Assembly: GCF_900094945.1 (NCBI RefSeq)
Contig: NZ_FMAQ01000001.1
Coordinates: 310,001-374,000 of the forward strand
Direction of reading: 5' to 3'
Length of the DNA: 64,000 bases
Source: Gilliamella bombicola
GTDB lineage: Bacteria > Pseudomonadota > Gammaproteobacteria > Enterobacterales > Orbaceae
The notes under the pieces are model-generated. The model worked only from the letters and a program-made list of their open reading frames with translations, was not told the DNA's origin and searched no databases. Positions 56,773 through 64,000 of the stretch are shown in pieces; within the stretch, counting starts at the first letter, position 1; each line of letters opens with the position of its first letter. A program made the position numbers and the translations under genes.

Positions 56773-58137
56773 ATGAAACAATCGATTGACCTGACAACCT
56801 CAGAAAGAAAGTTAGTGTTTGCTATGACACTATCTAGTATATTGCCATTATTAGATAGCAGTATTGTTAATGTTATTTTACCCTCAATTTCGAATGACAT
56901 TAATGCCTCTTATGCTTATATGCAATGGGCTGTTACTATATATATGCTTGCTTGCGCAGCTGGCATATTACTATCACCTTATGTACATGAAAATTTTGGA
57001 CTCAAGAAAGCATGGGTATGCTCAATTTTTGTCTTTCTTGTTGGTTCTATATTAGTTGGATTTTCATATAATCTGGTTTCTTTAATCTTGTATAGATGTT
57101 TACAAGGTTTTGGTGCAGGAATTTTAATTCCTATTACTCAATCTACAATAGCAACTTATTTTGGTAAGGAAAGACTAAAGCCGGTTATGGCATTGATTGC
57201 TATTCCGTCAGTCTTTGCCCCTGCACTAGGGCCAATTTTTGGAGCAATCATATCAGAACAATTAAATTGGAGAATAGCTTTTTTTATCAACATACCTTTA
57301 GTACTTATGGCTTTTTTATTTGGTAGAACGACAATGCCTGATAATAAAACGTCTAAATACAATATGAATATTTATGTATTAATGACATTTTTAATTGCTT
57401 TAATAATATTTTTCATCTCTATTAAAAATATCACTTCTGGGCATTTTTTTGATATTTTTAATATTATTATGCTAGTTTTAGGTATTGGTTTGATGATGGT
57501 TTCGCTTATTATTAATAACAAGTCAGACAGTAAACTGATCGATTTAAGTTCATTTAGTTGTATTCAATATTCGTTCGCAATAATTATGGGATTTCTGACG
57601 TCACTTATCTTTTTTGGTTTCATGATTTTTTTTCCTTTAATACAAGCAATAAATGATAATATATCTATTACATATATTGGTATGTTGCTAGCTCTACAAG
57701 GTGTAGGTGCCTGGTTGGCTAGAAAATTTATTTATAAATCTCTAAGTGAGATAAATTCATTTCTAATTATTGGTGTAGGATTAATAATATCAGCAATAAG
57801 TATATTAATAATTCAAGTAGGTGGCAACGCCTTTGAAATTATCGGTTTTACTGTTCGAGGTTCCGGATTAGGCGTCGCCACGATTGCTGTTCTCTCTTCT
57901 CCATTTGAGTTCTGTGATAAAAATCAAATTAAGGATACGAGCGCTATCACGCGTGTTACACAGCAAATTGGTGGTGCATTTGGAGGCATATTATCAGGAA
58001 TATTAATCAACCTCACTCAACATCAAATAATTTCAATAAACTGCGCTTATCAGGCAATGTTTTTTGTGTCTCTGGCTTTTGGTTTTCTAGCGGTTATTGT
58101 CTATATTTTCTTTGGCCGAGTGAATACAAGGATTTAG
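56773..58137 (+). CDS. MFS drug/metabolite exporter (DHA2-like)
   Basis: 454 residues with about fourteen hydrophobic segments. Motif C, A-P-A-L-G-P-I-F-G-A-I-I-S near 152-164, is the antiporter signature of drug:H+ exporters, followed by L-N-W-R-I-A-F-F-I-N-I-P, typical of EmrB/QacA-type proteins; D-S-S-I-V-N-V near 28-34 is motif D1-like. The gene starts one base after the P450 remnant and is likely co-transcribed and controlled by the divergent AraC-type regulator. Substrate unknown. Confidence 0.9.
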   Translation: MKQSIDLTTSERKLVFAMTLSSILPLLDSSIVNVILPSISNDINASYAYMQWAVTIYMLACAAGILLSPYVHENFGLKKAWVCSIFVFLVGSILVGFSYNLVSLILYRCLQGFGAGILIPITQSTIATYFGKERLKPVMALIAIPSVFAPALGPIFGAIISEQLNWRIAFFINIPLVLMAFLFGRTTMPDNKTSKYNMNIYVLMTFLIALIIFFISIKNITSGHFFDIFNIIMLVLGIGLMMVSLIINNKSDSKLIDLSSFSCIQYSFAIIMGFLTSLIFFGFMIFFPLIQAINDNISITYIGMLLALQGVGAWLARKFIYKSLSEINSFLIIGVGLIISAISILIIQVGGNAFEIIGFTVRGSGLGVATIAVLSSPFEFCDKNQIKDTSAITRVTQQIGGAFGGILSGILINLTQHQIISINCAYQAMFFVSLAFGFLAVIVYIFFGRVNTRI

Positions 58138-58145
58138 TATACAAA

Positions 58146-58175
58146 AAAACGGAACATGTGAGTTCCGTTTTTTTT
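58146..58175 (+). terminator. Intrinsic terminator of the P450-MFS operon
   Basis: Stem AAAACGGAAC / GTTCCGTTTT with a 6-nt loop and T8 tail, beginning nine bases after the MFS stop. Confidence 0.9.
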
Positions 58176-58388
58176 CGCTTATTCAGCGATACTGCTAAGC
58201 CACTTATTCAGTGTTGAACAATTGCATGTACTATAAAGAGTCTCAACCGCTGACGCAGGTTTCAACTTGAATAAGGTATTTTTTCTGTTTAAACTAATTT
58301 TCTAAACCACTTACACTGTGCTTTGGAAGCAAAATTTATTGTAAAAATTCATTACCGACGCAAGTTGGCAAACAAAACTGAAGAAAAT

Positions 58389-59087
58389 TTAAGATGCAGT
58401 CCAAAACCCTGTGACATTCACTTTGTCCTGCTGCAAAACAGCTCGAATAGGCATTTGATTAACATTATGATCTTTTTCGGCTTGTTCTAATACCTGCATT
58501 TTACTTTCACCAACTAAATGTAGATAGATATTTTTACTATTTAAAATAGTAGGTAACGTTAAAGTAATACGATCAAGTGGCGCTGTTAATGGTGTCATCC
58601 CGACAACTTTTCGACCTGATTTCATATCTAAACCGGCCGCTAAATTAGCTGCCCCTGGGAATAATGAAGCTGTATGTCCATCTTCGCCCATACCTAAAAC
58701 AATTACATCAAATGGCATCGGAATTTTATCTAACATCTTGTCAGTCATTTCGGCGCCATCAAATGGATTATCACAACTGTTTTTTAAACCGACAAAATTA
58801 GCCAATTTTGCATTGTTTTGTAATAAATGCGTCATCACTAACTTTTCGTTACTGGCATCATCATTATCATCAACCCATCTATCATCAACTAATGTAATAA
58901 AAACTCGGCTCCATTCTATATTTTGTTGACTTAATGAAACAAATAATGGAATAGGTGTTTTACCTCCCGAAACCGCAATAGAAGCATGTCCTTTTTGTAC
59001 AATTGCCTGTTTTAATTCATTGACAATATGTGAGGTTAGATCTTCGATCAATAACTGACTATTTTGATATTTATTTAACGTAAACAT
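58389..59087 (-). CDS. pgl: 6-phosphogluconolactonase (DevB type)
   Basis: Second enzyme of the oxidative pentose phosphate pathway. 232 residues from ATG 59087, chosen because AAAGGA lies nine bases upstream; a start at 59129 would overlap zwf by 29 bases. A-V-S-G-G-K-T-P-I-P-L-F near 40-51 and L-G-M-G-E-D-G-H-T-A-S-L-F-P near 133-146 are the two family signatures. It follows zwf in one unit. Confidence 0.94.
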   Translation of the reverse strand: MFTLNKYQNSQLLIEDLTSHIVNELKQAIVQKGHASIAVSGGKTPIPLFVSLSQQNIEWSRVFITLVDDRWVDDNDDASNEKLVMTHLLQNNAKLANFVGLKNSCDNPFDGAEMTDKMLDKIPMPFDVIVLGMGEDGHTASLFPGAANLAAGLDMKSGRKVVGMTPLTAPLDRITLTLPTILNSKNIYLHLVGESKMQVLEQAEKDHNVNQMPIRAVLQQDKVNVTGFWTAS

Positions 59088-59100
59088 AGTTACTTTTCCT

Positions 59101-60561
59101 TTATTCAAATTCGTGCCATGAATGCCCATCTTTAGTGATTAAGGCAACCGATGCGACGGGTCCCCAAGTTCCAGCTTGATAAGTTTTTGGTGGTTCTTTT
59201 TCTGTTTCCCATGCACTAATAATTGAATCAACCCATTTCCATGCTGCTTCAACTTCATCACGATGAACAAATAACGCTTGGCGCCCCCGCATAACTTCAA
59301 GTAATAAACGCTCATAGGCATCAGCGCTTTGTTGGTGAAAAGTTTCGCTGAAACTTAAATCAAGTTTAGTGGTTTGCAGATTATGAGTGCTATCTAACCC
59401 AGGTACTTTGTTTAGAATTTCAATATCCATTCCTTCATCAGGTTGTAAACGAATCGTCAATTTATTTTGTGGTAATTGTGGATAAAATTCACTAAATAGA
59501 TTAAGCGGTAATGGTTTAAAATAAACAACAACTTCAGAACATTTGCTCGGTAAACGTTTACCTGTACGTAAATAAAATGGGACGCCCGCCCAACGCCAGT
59601 TATCAATATCAACTCGAATGGCAACAAATGTTTCGGTATTGCTTTTTTGATTTGCACCGTCTTCTTCTAAATAGCCCGGTACATTAACACCATTAACAAA
59701 TCCTGCTGTATATTGTCCACGAACCACTTTTTCGCGTATATTGGTTTTATCAATTGGTCTAAGGGCATTTAGTACAGCTATCTTTTCACTACGTAAACTA
59801 TCATCTTTAAGGTCAGCAGGTGGTGACATGGCAATCATAGTTAAGATTTGTAATAGATGATTTTGTACCATATCACGCATTTGACCAGCTTTATCAAAAT
59901 ATCCCCAGCGACCTTCAATACCTACTTGTTCTGCTACCGTAATTTCGACATGATCAATAGAATTACGATCCCAAAATGACGCAAACACTGTATTAGCAAA
60001 ACGTAAGGCTAAGAGATTTAGTACTGATTCTTTCCCTAAGTAATGATCAATACGATAGACTTGCGATTCGCTAAAAAATTTAGCCACCGAATCATTGATT
60101 TCGCGAGATGATTGCAAATCAGTTCCAAGCGGCTTCTCCATCACAATACGGTTTTGCGATTGATTTAATCCAGCAGCAGCTAAACCTTGGCAAATAGTCC
60201 CAAAAGTACCTGGGTGCATTGCAAAATAGAAAATAGCGGGATGACCTGAATCCAGTTTATTTTTCAATCGTTCAAAACCAGCGCTATCATTAACATCTAG
60301 TTTATGAAAATCCAATCGTTGACTAAATCGTTGCCAAATACTATCGTCTAGCGGCTCCGGCATAAATGAGGTTAACGCATCTTTTGCTACCTCACAATAA
60401 GCAGCATGATCCCAATCAGCGCGCCCTACGCCTAAAATTTTGGTCTGTTCAGGTAGTTTTCCATACTTTTCTAATTGATATAAAGACGGTAGTAATTTAC
60501 GTCTAGTCAAATCCCCTTTAGCACCAAAAATAACTAAATCGCAAGCTGGGATATCAGACAT
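59101..60561 (-). CDS. zwf: Glucose-6-phosphate 1-dehydrogenase
   Basis: NADP-linked entry enzyme of the oxidative pentose phosphate pathway. 486 residues. Coenzyme loop F-G-A-K-G-D-L-T-R-R-K near 12-22, the substrate motif R-I-D-H-Y-L-G-K-E near 173-181 and R-W-A-G-V-P-F-Y-L-R-T-G-K near 330 are conserved, as is the C terminus W-H-E-F-E. zwf-pgl is a two-gene unit here; edd/eda are not near. Confidence 0.98.
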   Translation of the reverse strand: MSDIPACDLVIFGAKGDLTRRKLLPSLYQLEKYGKLPEQTKILGVGRADWDHAAYCEVAKDALTSFMPEPLDDSIWQRFSQRLDFHKLDVNDSAGFERLKNKLDSGHPAIFYFAMHPGTFGTICQGLAAAGLNQSQNRIVMEKPLGTDLQSSREINDSVAKFFSESQVYRIDHYLGKESVLNLLALRFANTVFASFWDRNSIDHVEITVAEQVGIEGRWGYFDKAGQMRDMVQNHLLQILTMIAMSPPADLKDDSLRSEKIAVLNALRPIDKTNIREKVVRGQYTAGFVNGVNVPGYLEEDGANQKSNTETFVAIRVDIDNWRWAGVPFYLRTGKRLPSKCSEVVVYFKPLPLNLFSEFYPQLPQNKLTIRLQPDEGMDIEILNKVPGLDSTHNLQTTKLDLSFSETFHQQSADAYERLLLEVMRGRQALFVHRDEVEAAWKWVDSIISAWETEKEPPKTYQAGTWGPVASVALITKDGHSWHEFE

Positions 60562-60664
60562 GGTTTTCTCCTAGGATGGTGTAATATAATCATTCTATTA
60601 TGTTGGATGGTTAGTGTACAGGATAAATCATAACAATAGGCATTAGCCTGCATTAGCTCTAAAA

Positions 60665-60694
60665 CAAAAAGGTCACCTCTGTGGTGACCTTTTG
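60665..60694 (-). terminator. Intrinsic terminator of rplY
   Basis: Near-perfect stem CAAAAAGGTCACC / GGTGACCTTTTG with a 5-nt loop and T-rich minus-strand tail, 37 bases after the rplY stop. Confidence 0.9.
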
Positions 60695-60730
60695 TTTGAA
60701 ACAAGTATGGATAATATTCCACTACATAAA

Positions 60731-61015
60731 TTACGCGCGTACAAAATCCATATGAACTAATTTTGGTTTAAACGCATGACGTTGAACTGCTTGTACTTTG
60801 ACTTTAACTGCTTTGCCGTCAACCTCAACAGTTAACACGTCAGAATAAAATTCTGGTTTCTCTTGCATATTAAAGATTTGGTTGTGATCAAGCACAACAG
60901 AGATTGCAGGTTCAGTTCCACCATAAATGATGGCTGGGAATTGACCAGCGTGACGCAGGCGGCGGCTCGCACCCTTACCATGCTCTTTTCTAACTTCAGC
61001 TTTGAATGTAAACAT
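60731..61015 (-). CDS. rplY: Large ribosomal subunit protein bL25
   Basis: 94-residue short form of L25, binding 5S r[21 protein letters not shown] near 4-21 and F-P-A-I-I-Y-G-G near 26-33 are the RNA-contacting segments; [12 protein letters not shown] near 80-91 is the conserved C terminus. Transcribed alone between its own promoter and terminator. Confidence 0.98.
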   Translation of the reverse strand: MFTFKAEVRKEHGKGASRRLRHAGQFPAIIYGGTEPAISVVLDHNQIFNMQEKPEFYSDVLTVEVDGKAVKVKVQAVQRHAFKPKLVHMDFVRA

Positions 61016-61104
61016 ATTTATTTCTCTTAATTATTAAAAATAAAAGCCAATTACAGGCGACCCAGTAGTTGACTATCAAACTAGCACTTTAAAAAGTGTT
61101 GTGG

Positions 61105-61133
61105 ATTATAAAGTGTTATCCCTATAAACGCAA
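61105..61133 (-). promoter_or_regulatory. Predicted rplY promoter
   Basis: On the minus strand, TTGCGT (61133-61128), a 17-bp spacer and a perfect TATAAT (61110-61105), about 90 bases before the rplY ATG. The -35 box lies in one arm of a perfect 11-bp inverted repeat (61128-61138 with 61164-61174), which may be the yeaD terminator or an operator. Confidence 0.6.
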
Positions 61134-61196
61134 TCAATTAATCATATGCAAATTGAGTAAAACATTGATTGCGTATGTGGCATAAAATATGAACGA

Positions 61197-62069
61197 TTAG
61201 ATCACCTCTATAAGAAAACCATAAGTTGATTTCTTATTGGGAGATGATTTCAATGGTTTTGTAATACAACCGGCTTCAACACAAACCATTGATTTATATT
61301 CATCATCACCAAAATCCGCCATTGCTTTAGCTTTATTTATCCATGGATTCCAAGTAACTACATCACTGACATTAGTGTTGGTTAATCGAATTGTTCGGAT
61401 GCCATCAGTTATCGTTAGTTGTTTACTCGCATCAGTATAAATACGATCGACTTCTTGATTAAAAGTCAATTGACCTACTGTCACTGGTTTGTTTTCAACA
61501 GCAAGTCGTTCTTGATAAGTTTCCCCCAAACCTTTGACGACAACATGGTCAATATTATCAATACCAAAATAAGTATGTAGCGCACTAGTTATATCAAAGT
61601 CAGCAAAACAGCTTAAAGTAACTTCACAAGTTTTACCTAAATGAAGATTTAATGACACAGTAAAAGGTTGGCGACAATAAGGTTCTGTCTGCTGATTATT
61701 CGTGAGTGACAAAATGAGATCAACACCATTGTCATCCTCTTTACAAGAATCTAATTGCCATTCAACAATACGCGCAAAACCATGAGAAGGATTTCCTAAC
61801 TGACCAAACCATGGCCAGCAAACCGGTATCCCACCTCGAATAGCCACCCCTTGTTTAAAATTTGTTTTGTCGCTTAGCCAAACAACGGGAGTTTGTTCAG
61901 TAGCAGGCTGCCAAAATAACAAATGAGCACCTTGTAATGTAACCGCTGCCTTGCAAGTTTTATGGTTAATAACCACAATAGGGAGTTCACCATAAGTCGA
62001 TTGCTTAACCGATGAGCTTAGTGATACGCCTGATAAGCCACTATCTAAAATCGCTTTATATATACTCAT
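61197..62069 (-). CDS. yeaD: D-hexose-6-phosphate mutarotase (YeaD-like)
   Basis: Aldose-epimerase fold enzyme interconverting anomers of glucose-6-phosphate. 290 residues. V-A-I-R-G-G-I-P-V-C-W-P-W-F-G near 75-89 is the conserved substrate loop; A-L-H-T-Y-F near 163 carries a catalytic His; D-E-Y-K-S-M-V-C-V-E-A-G near 255 holds the catalytic Glu. It sits near zwf-pgl, which use the same substrate, but is separated by rplY. Confidence 0.92.
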   Translation of the reverse strand: MSIYKAILDSGLSGVSLSSSVKQSTYGELPIVVINHKTCKAAVTLQGAHLLFWQPATEQTPVVWLSDKTNFKQGVAIRGGIPVCWPWFGQLGNPSHGFARIVEWQLDSCKEDDNGVDLILSLTNNQQTEPYCRQPFTVSLNLHLGKTCEVTLSCFADFDITSALHTYFGIDNIDHVVVKGLGETYQERLAVENKPVTVGQLTFNQEVDRIYTDASKQLTITDGIRTIRLTNTNVSDVVTWNPWINKAKAMADFGDDEYKSMVCVEAGCITKPLKSSPNKKSTYGFLIEVI

Positions 62070-62265
62070 ACTTACTCCTAAATAATAAATTTAATCAACA
62101 ATTAATATCGAAACATATCGATAATTGTACGCTTTTTAACTTAATAATAAAAACACTATAGATGCCAAAAGCTTTTTTTAATAAATTGGAGTAAAATGGC
62201 AGGCTATAAAAATAAGATAACACACGGGTTATTTTTGTTAAAAAGTTTCAGGAAAGGCTACGTTT

Positions 62266-63393
62266 ATGTATAAAATCCCAATGAGTTTGTATATTCATAT
62301 GCCATGGTGTGTACAAAAATGTCCTTATTGTGATTTTAATTCACATACCGTTAAAAGAACGCCAGATTATAAAGCCTATATAGCGCATTTGATTAAAGAT
62401 TTACAGCATGATGCTGTTTTTTGTTCAAACCGTTCAATTCATTCAATCTTTATTGGCGGAGGTACACCGAGCCTGTTTTCTGCTGAATTGATTGATAAAT
62501 TATTATTGAATATAAATAAGATTATCCCCATAAATAAGAATGCAGAAATTACCATTGAAGCCAATCCAAATTCTGTAGATATAGAAAGATTTAATGGTTA
62601 TCAACAAGCAGGTATAAATCGCATATCAATCGGTGTGCAAAGTTTTCAAGCCGATAAGCTGGTTAAATTAGGGCGGATACATGATCCCAAAGAAGCAATC
62701 ACAGCAGGAAAACTAGCCCAAACATTAAATTTAAGAAGTTTTAATTTAGATTTAATGCATGGCTTGCCAAATCAAAGTATTGATGATGCCATATATGACT
62801 TAGAACAAGCCATTGCTATCGCACCACCTCATTTGTCTTGGTATCAATTGACTATTGAACCCAATACACTATTTGGATCAAAGCCTCCCGTTTTGCCTGA
62901 TGACGATAAACTTTGGGAAATTTATCAACGAGGTCATCAATTATTAACAAAACATGGTTACCAGCAATATGAAACCTCGGCTTATGCTAAAGAGGATTTA
63001 CAATGCCAACATAATTTAAATTATTGGCGATTTGGAGACTATTTAGGCATTGGATGTGGTGCTCATGGTAAATTAACACAACCTGATGGCAAAGTTATTC
63101 GCACCATAAAGACACGTCATCCAAAAGGTTATTTAGAAGGACGTTATTTGGATAAATATTATACGGTACCAAAAGAAGATCTACCCTTTGAATTTTTTAT
63201 GAATCGTTTTAGGCTTTTTGAACCCACACCTAAACAAGAATTTGAACAACGGACTTATTTACCTTTACAAACAGTAGAGAAACAAATAACAACCGCCATT
63301 GAAAGAAATTATTTAATTGAAAACAAACAAAACTGGCAAATAACTGATTATGGGAAGTTATTTCTTAATTCACTATTAGAACTTTTTTTATAG
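62266..63393 (+). CDS. hemW: Haem chaperone / radical SAM protein HemW
   Basis: Radical-SAM protein of the HemN-like group that binds and transfers haem rather than oxidising coproporphyrinogen. 375 residues. The iron-sulphur motif C-V-Q-K-C-P-Y-C has Cys15, 19 and 22; I-G-G-G-T-P-S-L near 65 and E-A-N-P near 104 are SAM-binding; the HemW-type C-terminal domain with H-N-L-N-Y-W-R-F-G-D-Y-L-G-I-G near 247 follows. AGGAAAGG precedes the start. yggS/rdgB, neighbours in E. coli, are not here. Confidence 0.95.
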   Translation: MYKIPMSLYIHMPWCVQKCPYCDFNSHTVKRTPDYKAYIAHLIKDLQHDAVFCSNRSIHSIFIGGGTPSLFSAELIDKLLLNINKIIPINKNAEITIEANPNSVDIERFNGYQQAGINRISIGVQSFQADKLVKLGRIHDPKEAITAGKLAQTLNLRSFNLDLMHGLPNQSIDDAIYDLEQAIAIAPPHLSWYQLTIEPNTLFGSKPPVLPDDDKLWEIYQRGHQLLTKHGYQQYETSAYAKEDLQCQHNLNYWRFGDYLGIGCGAHGKLTQPDGKVIRTIKTRHPKGYLEGRYLDKYYTVPKEDLPFEFFMNRFRLFEPTPKQEFEQRTYLPLQTVEKQITTAIERNYLIENKQNWQITDYGKLFLNSLLELFL

Positions 63394-63530
63394 TTAAATT
63401 AATGAGTTACTTTTTAAGATAATAAAAAAATCTTTCTTTACGGTTATTTAACAAAATAAGCACTAACTATTTAAGTAATAATTCACTTCCCTTTACACAC
63501 ATTTACCAATAAAAAGTGCATAATACAATC

Positions 63531-63601
63531 CGACAATGCATTTATTTCATTGTTTTCCTATTCCTTATGTTTTCCCAATAACATTGTTATTGGGATTTTT
63601 T
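63531..63601 (+). ncRNA. Candidate small RNA or hemW 3' UTR ending in a strong terminator
   Basis: After hemW there is about 180 nt of non-coding DNA, then hairpin ACAATG / CATTGT (about 63533-63555) and a strong terminator CCCAATAAC / GTTATTGGG with A then seven T. A CATAAT box at 63520-63525 could be a -10 element, but no good -35 is seen. It may simply be the hemW terminator. Confidence 0.3.
63574..63601 (+). terminator. Intrinsic terminator downstream of hemW
   Basis: Perfect 9-bp stem CCCAATAAC / GTTATTGGG with a 3-nt loop followed by ATTTTTTT. Strong on the plus strand. Confidence 0.9.
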
Positions 63602-63629
63602 TAGGTTAGAAAAATAAATATTGATGAAA

Positions 63630-64000
63630 TTAAACCGATCTAGGTGTATTTTTAGAGATGAATGTTTCAATTTCAATAAGGGATGATATTCCTTCCATCG
63701 GACCTTTTTTAGCAGCAGCTAACGCACCACTTGCATTTGCATATTCTAATGCCTTTTCGATAGAAAAACCTGCTAACATTAGACTTACAAATGTTGCGTC
63801 AAAACAACAAGTTGCCCCACTAGAATCAACTATATCCCTAAAAAAACCATCAACATGAATCATTTTAAAGTTATTTTGTTCGTCATATCCATAATAATTA
63901 GCGCCTTGAACTCCATTTTTGATCACTATATGTTTAATGCCTTTTTTAAACAGACTTAATATAGTTTCCTTTTCGCTTTCATCATTATTATTTGCAAAAT
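63630..64000 (-). CDS. PfkB-family carbohydrate kinase, partial (3' end)
   Basis: Frame open through the right edge of the window, so only the C-terminal 120 or so residues are seen (the last are T-P-R-S-V). The nucleotide-side segment I-V-I-K-N-G-V-Q-G and the second PfkB signature region D-S-S-G-A-T-C-C-F-D-A-T-F are visible. In the usual D-T-x-G-A-G-D-x-F pattern the seventh residue is the catalytic Asp; here the aligned residue is Cys. Sugar substrate unknown. Convergent with hemW. Confidence 0.75.
   Translation of the reverse strand, partial: FANNNDESEKETILSLFKKGIKHIVIKNGVQGANYYGYDEQNNFKMIHVDGFFRDIVDSSGATCCFDATFVSLMLAGFSIEKALEYANASGALAAAKKGPMEGISSLIEIETFISKNTPRSV

Noticed and set aside
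62236-62256. Possible fourth copy of the repeat TTCAGGAAAGG near the hemW start
   Set aside because: Only about 12 bases match and they coincide with the hemW ribosome binding site; likely chance.

Overview
The window is chromosomal DNA from an AT-rich gammaproteobacterium. RarA, NrdAB, GlnD, ArgD, YihA, SrkA, Zwf, HemW and the whole division/cell-wall block read as close relatives of the enterobacterial proteins, but base composition, gene order and accessory genes do not fit Escherichia. An Orbaceae-type insect-gut symbiont (Gilliamella and relatives) is my best guess; this is inference from composition and gene content, not from a database match.

Layout. 1-18.8 kb: rarA, a secreted adhesin-like protein, nrdA-nrdB behind a pair of NrdR boxes, glnD, a permease, an HD hydrolase, the mprF/virJ-like lipid pair, an EamA exporter, ghrB and tmRNA (ssrA). 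18.8-24.2 kb: accessory DNA downstream of ssrA: a decayed IS3-family element, a MarR-controlled operon (MarR, unknown protein, HEAT-repeat DNA-alkylation-repair-like protein, peroxiredoxin), a ruined flavin-dependent halogenase-like gene split by a second IS3 remnant, and a frameshifted STY0301-like gene. 24.2-28.4 kb: alpha-carbonic anhydrase, a second adhesin-like gene whose 5' end carries a heptanucleotide tandem repeat, and a roughly 480-bp segment bounded by inverted repeats. 28.4-35.7 kb: housekeeping genes (yggX-mltC, argD with two ARG boxes, yihA-srkA, a GIY-YIG protein, an RfaY-like kinase, a lipoprotein, yfbR).

35.7-53.8 kb is the complete dcw cluster on the minus strand, mraZ-rsmH-ftsL-ftsI-murE-murF-mraY-murD-ftsW-murG-murC-ddlB-ftsQ-ftsA-ftsZ-lpxC. 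Many genes abut or overlap by a few bases, four 10-bp-phased MraZ boxes lie upstream of mraZ, and an intrinsic terminator follows lpxC. It builds lipid II, the divisome and the committed step of lipid A synthesis.

53.8-58.2 kb is accessory again: an intact IS5-family element, an AraC-type regulator, and a two-gene unit of an N-terminally truncated cytochrome P450 and an MFS exporter. 58.2-64 kb is housekeeping: zwf-pgl, rplY, yeaD, hemW, and the 3' end of a PfkB-type sugar kinase cut by the window edge.

The most interesting signals are the heptamer repeat that places the second adhesin one repeat unit away from an in-frame ATG with a ribosome binding site (a phase-variation signature), the inverted-repeat-bounded segment next to it, the MarR twin operator with its partly decayed operon, the truncated P450/MFS unit, and three recognisable operators (NrdR, ArgR, MraZ) with the expected geometry.
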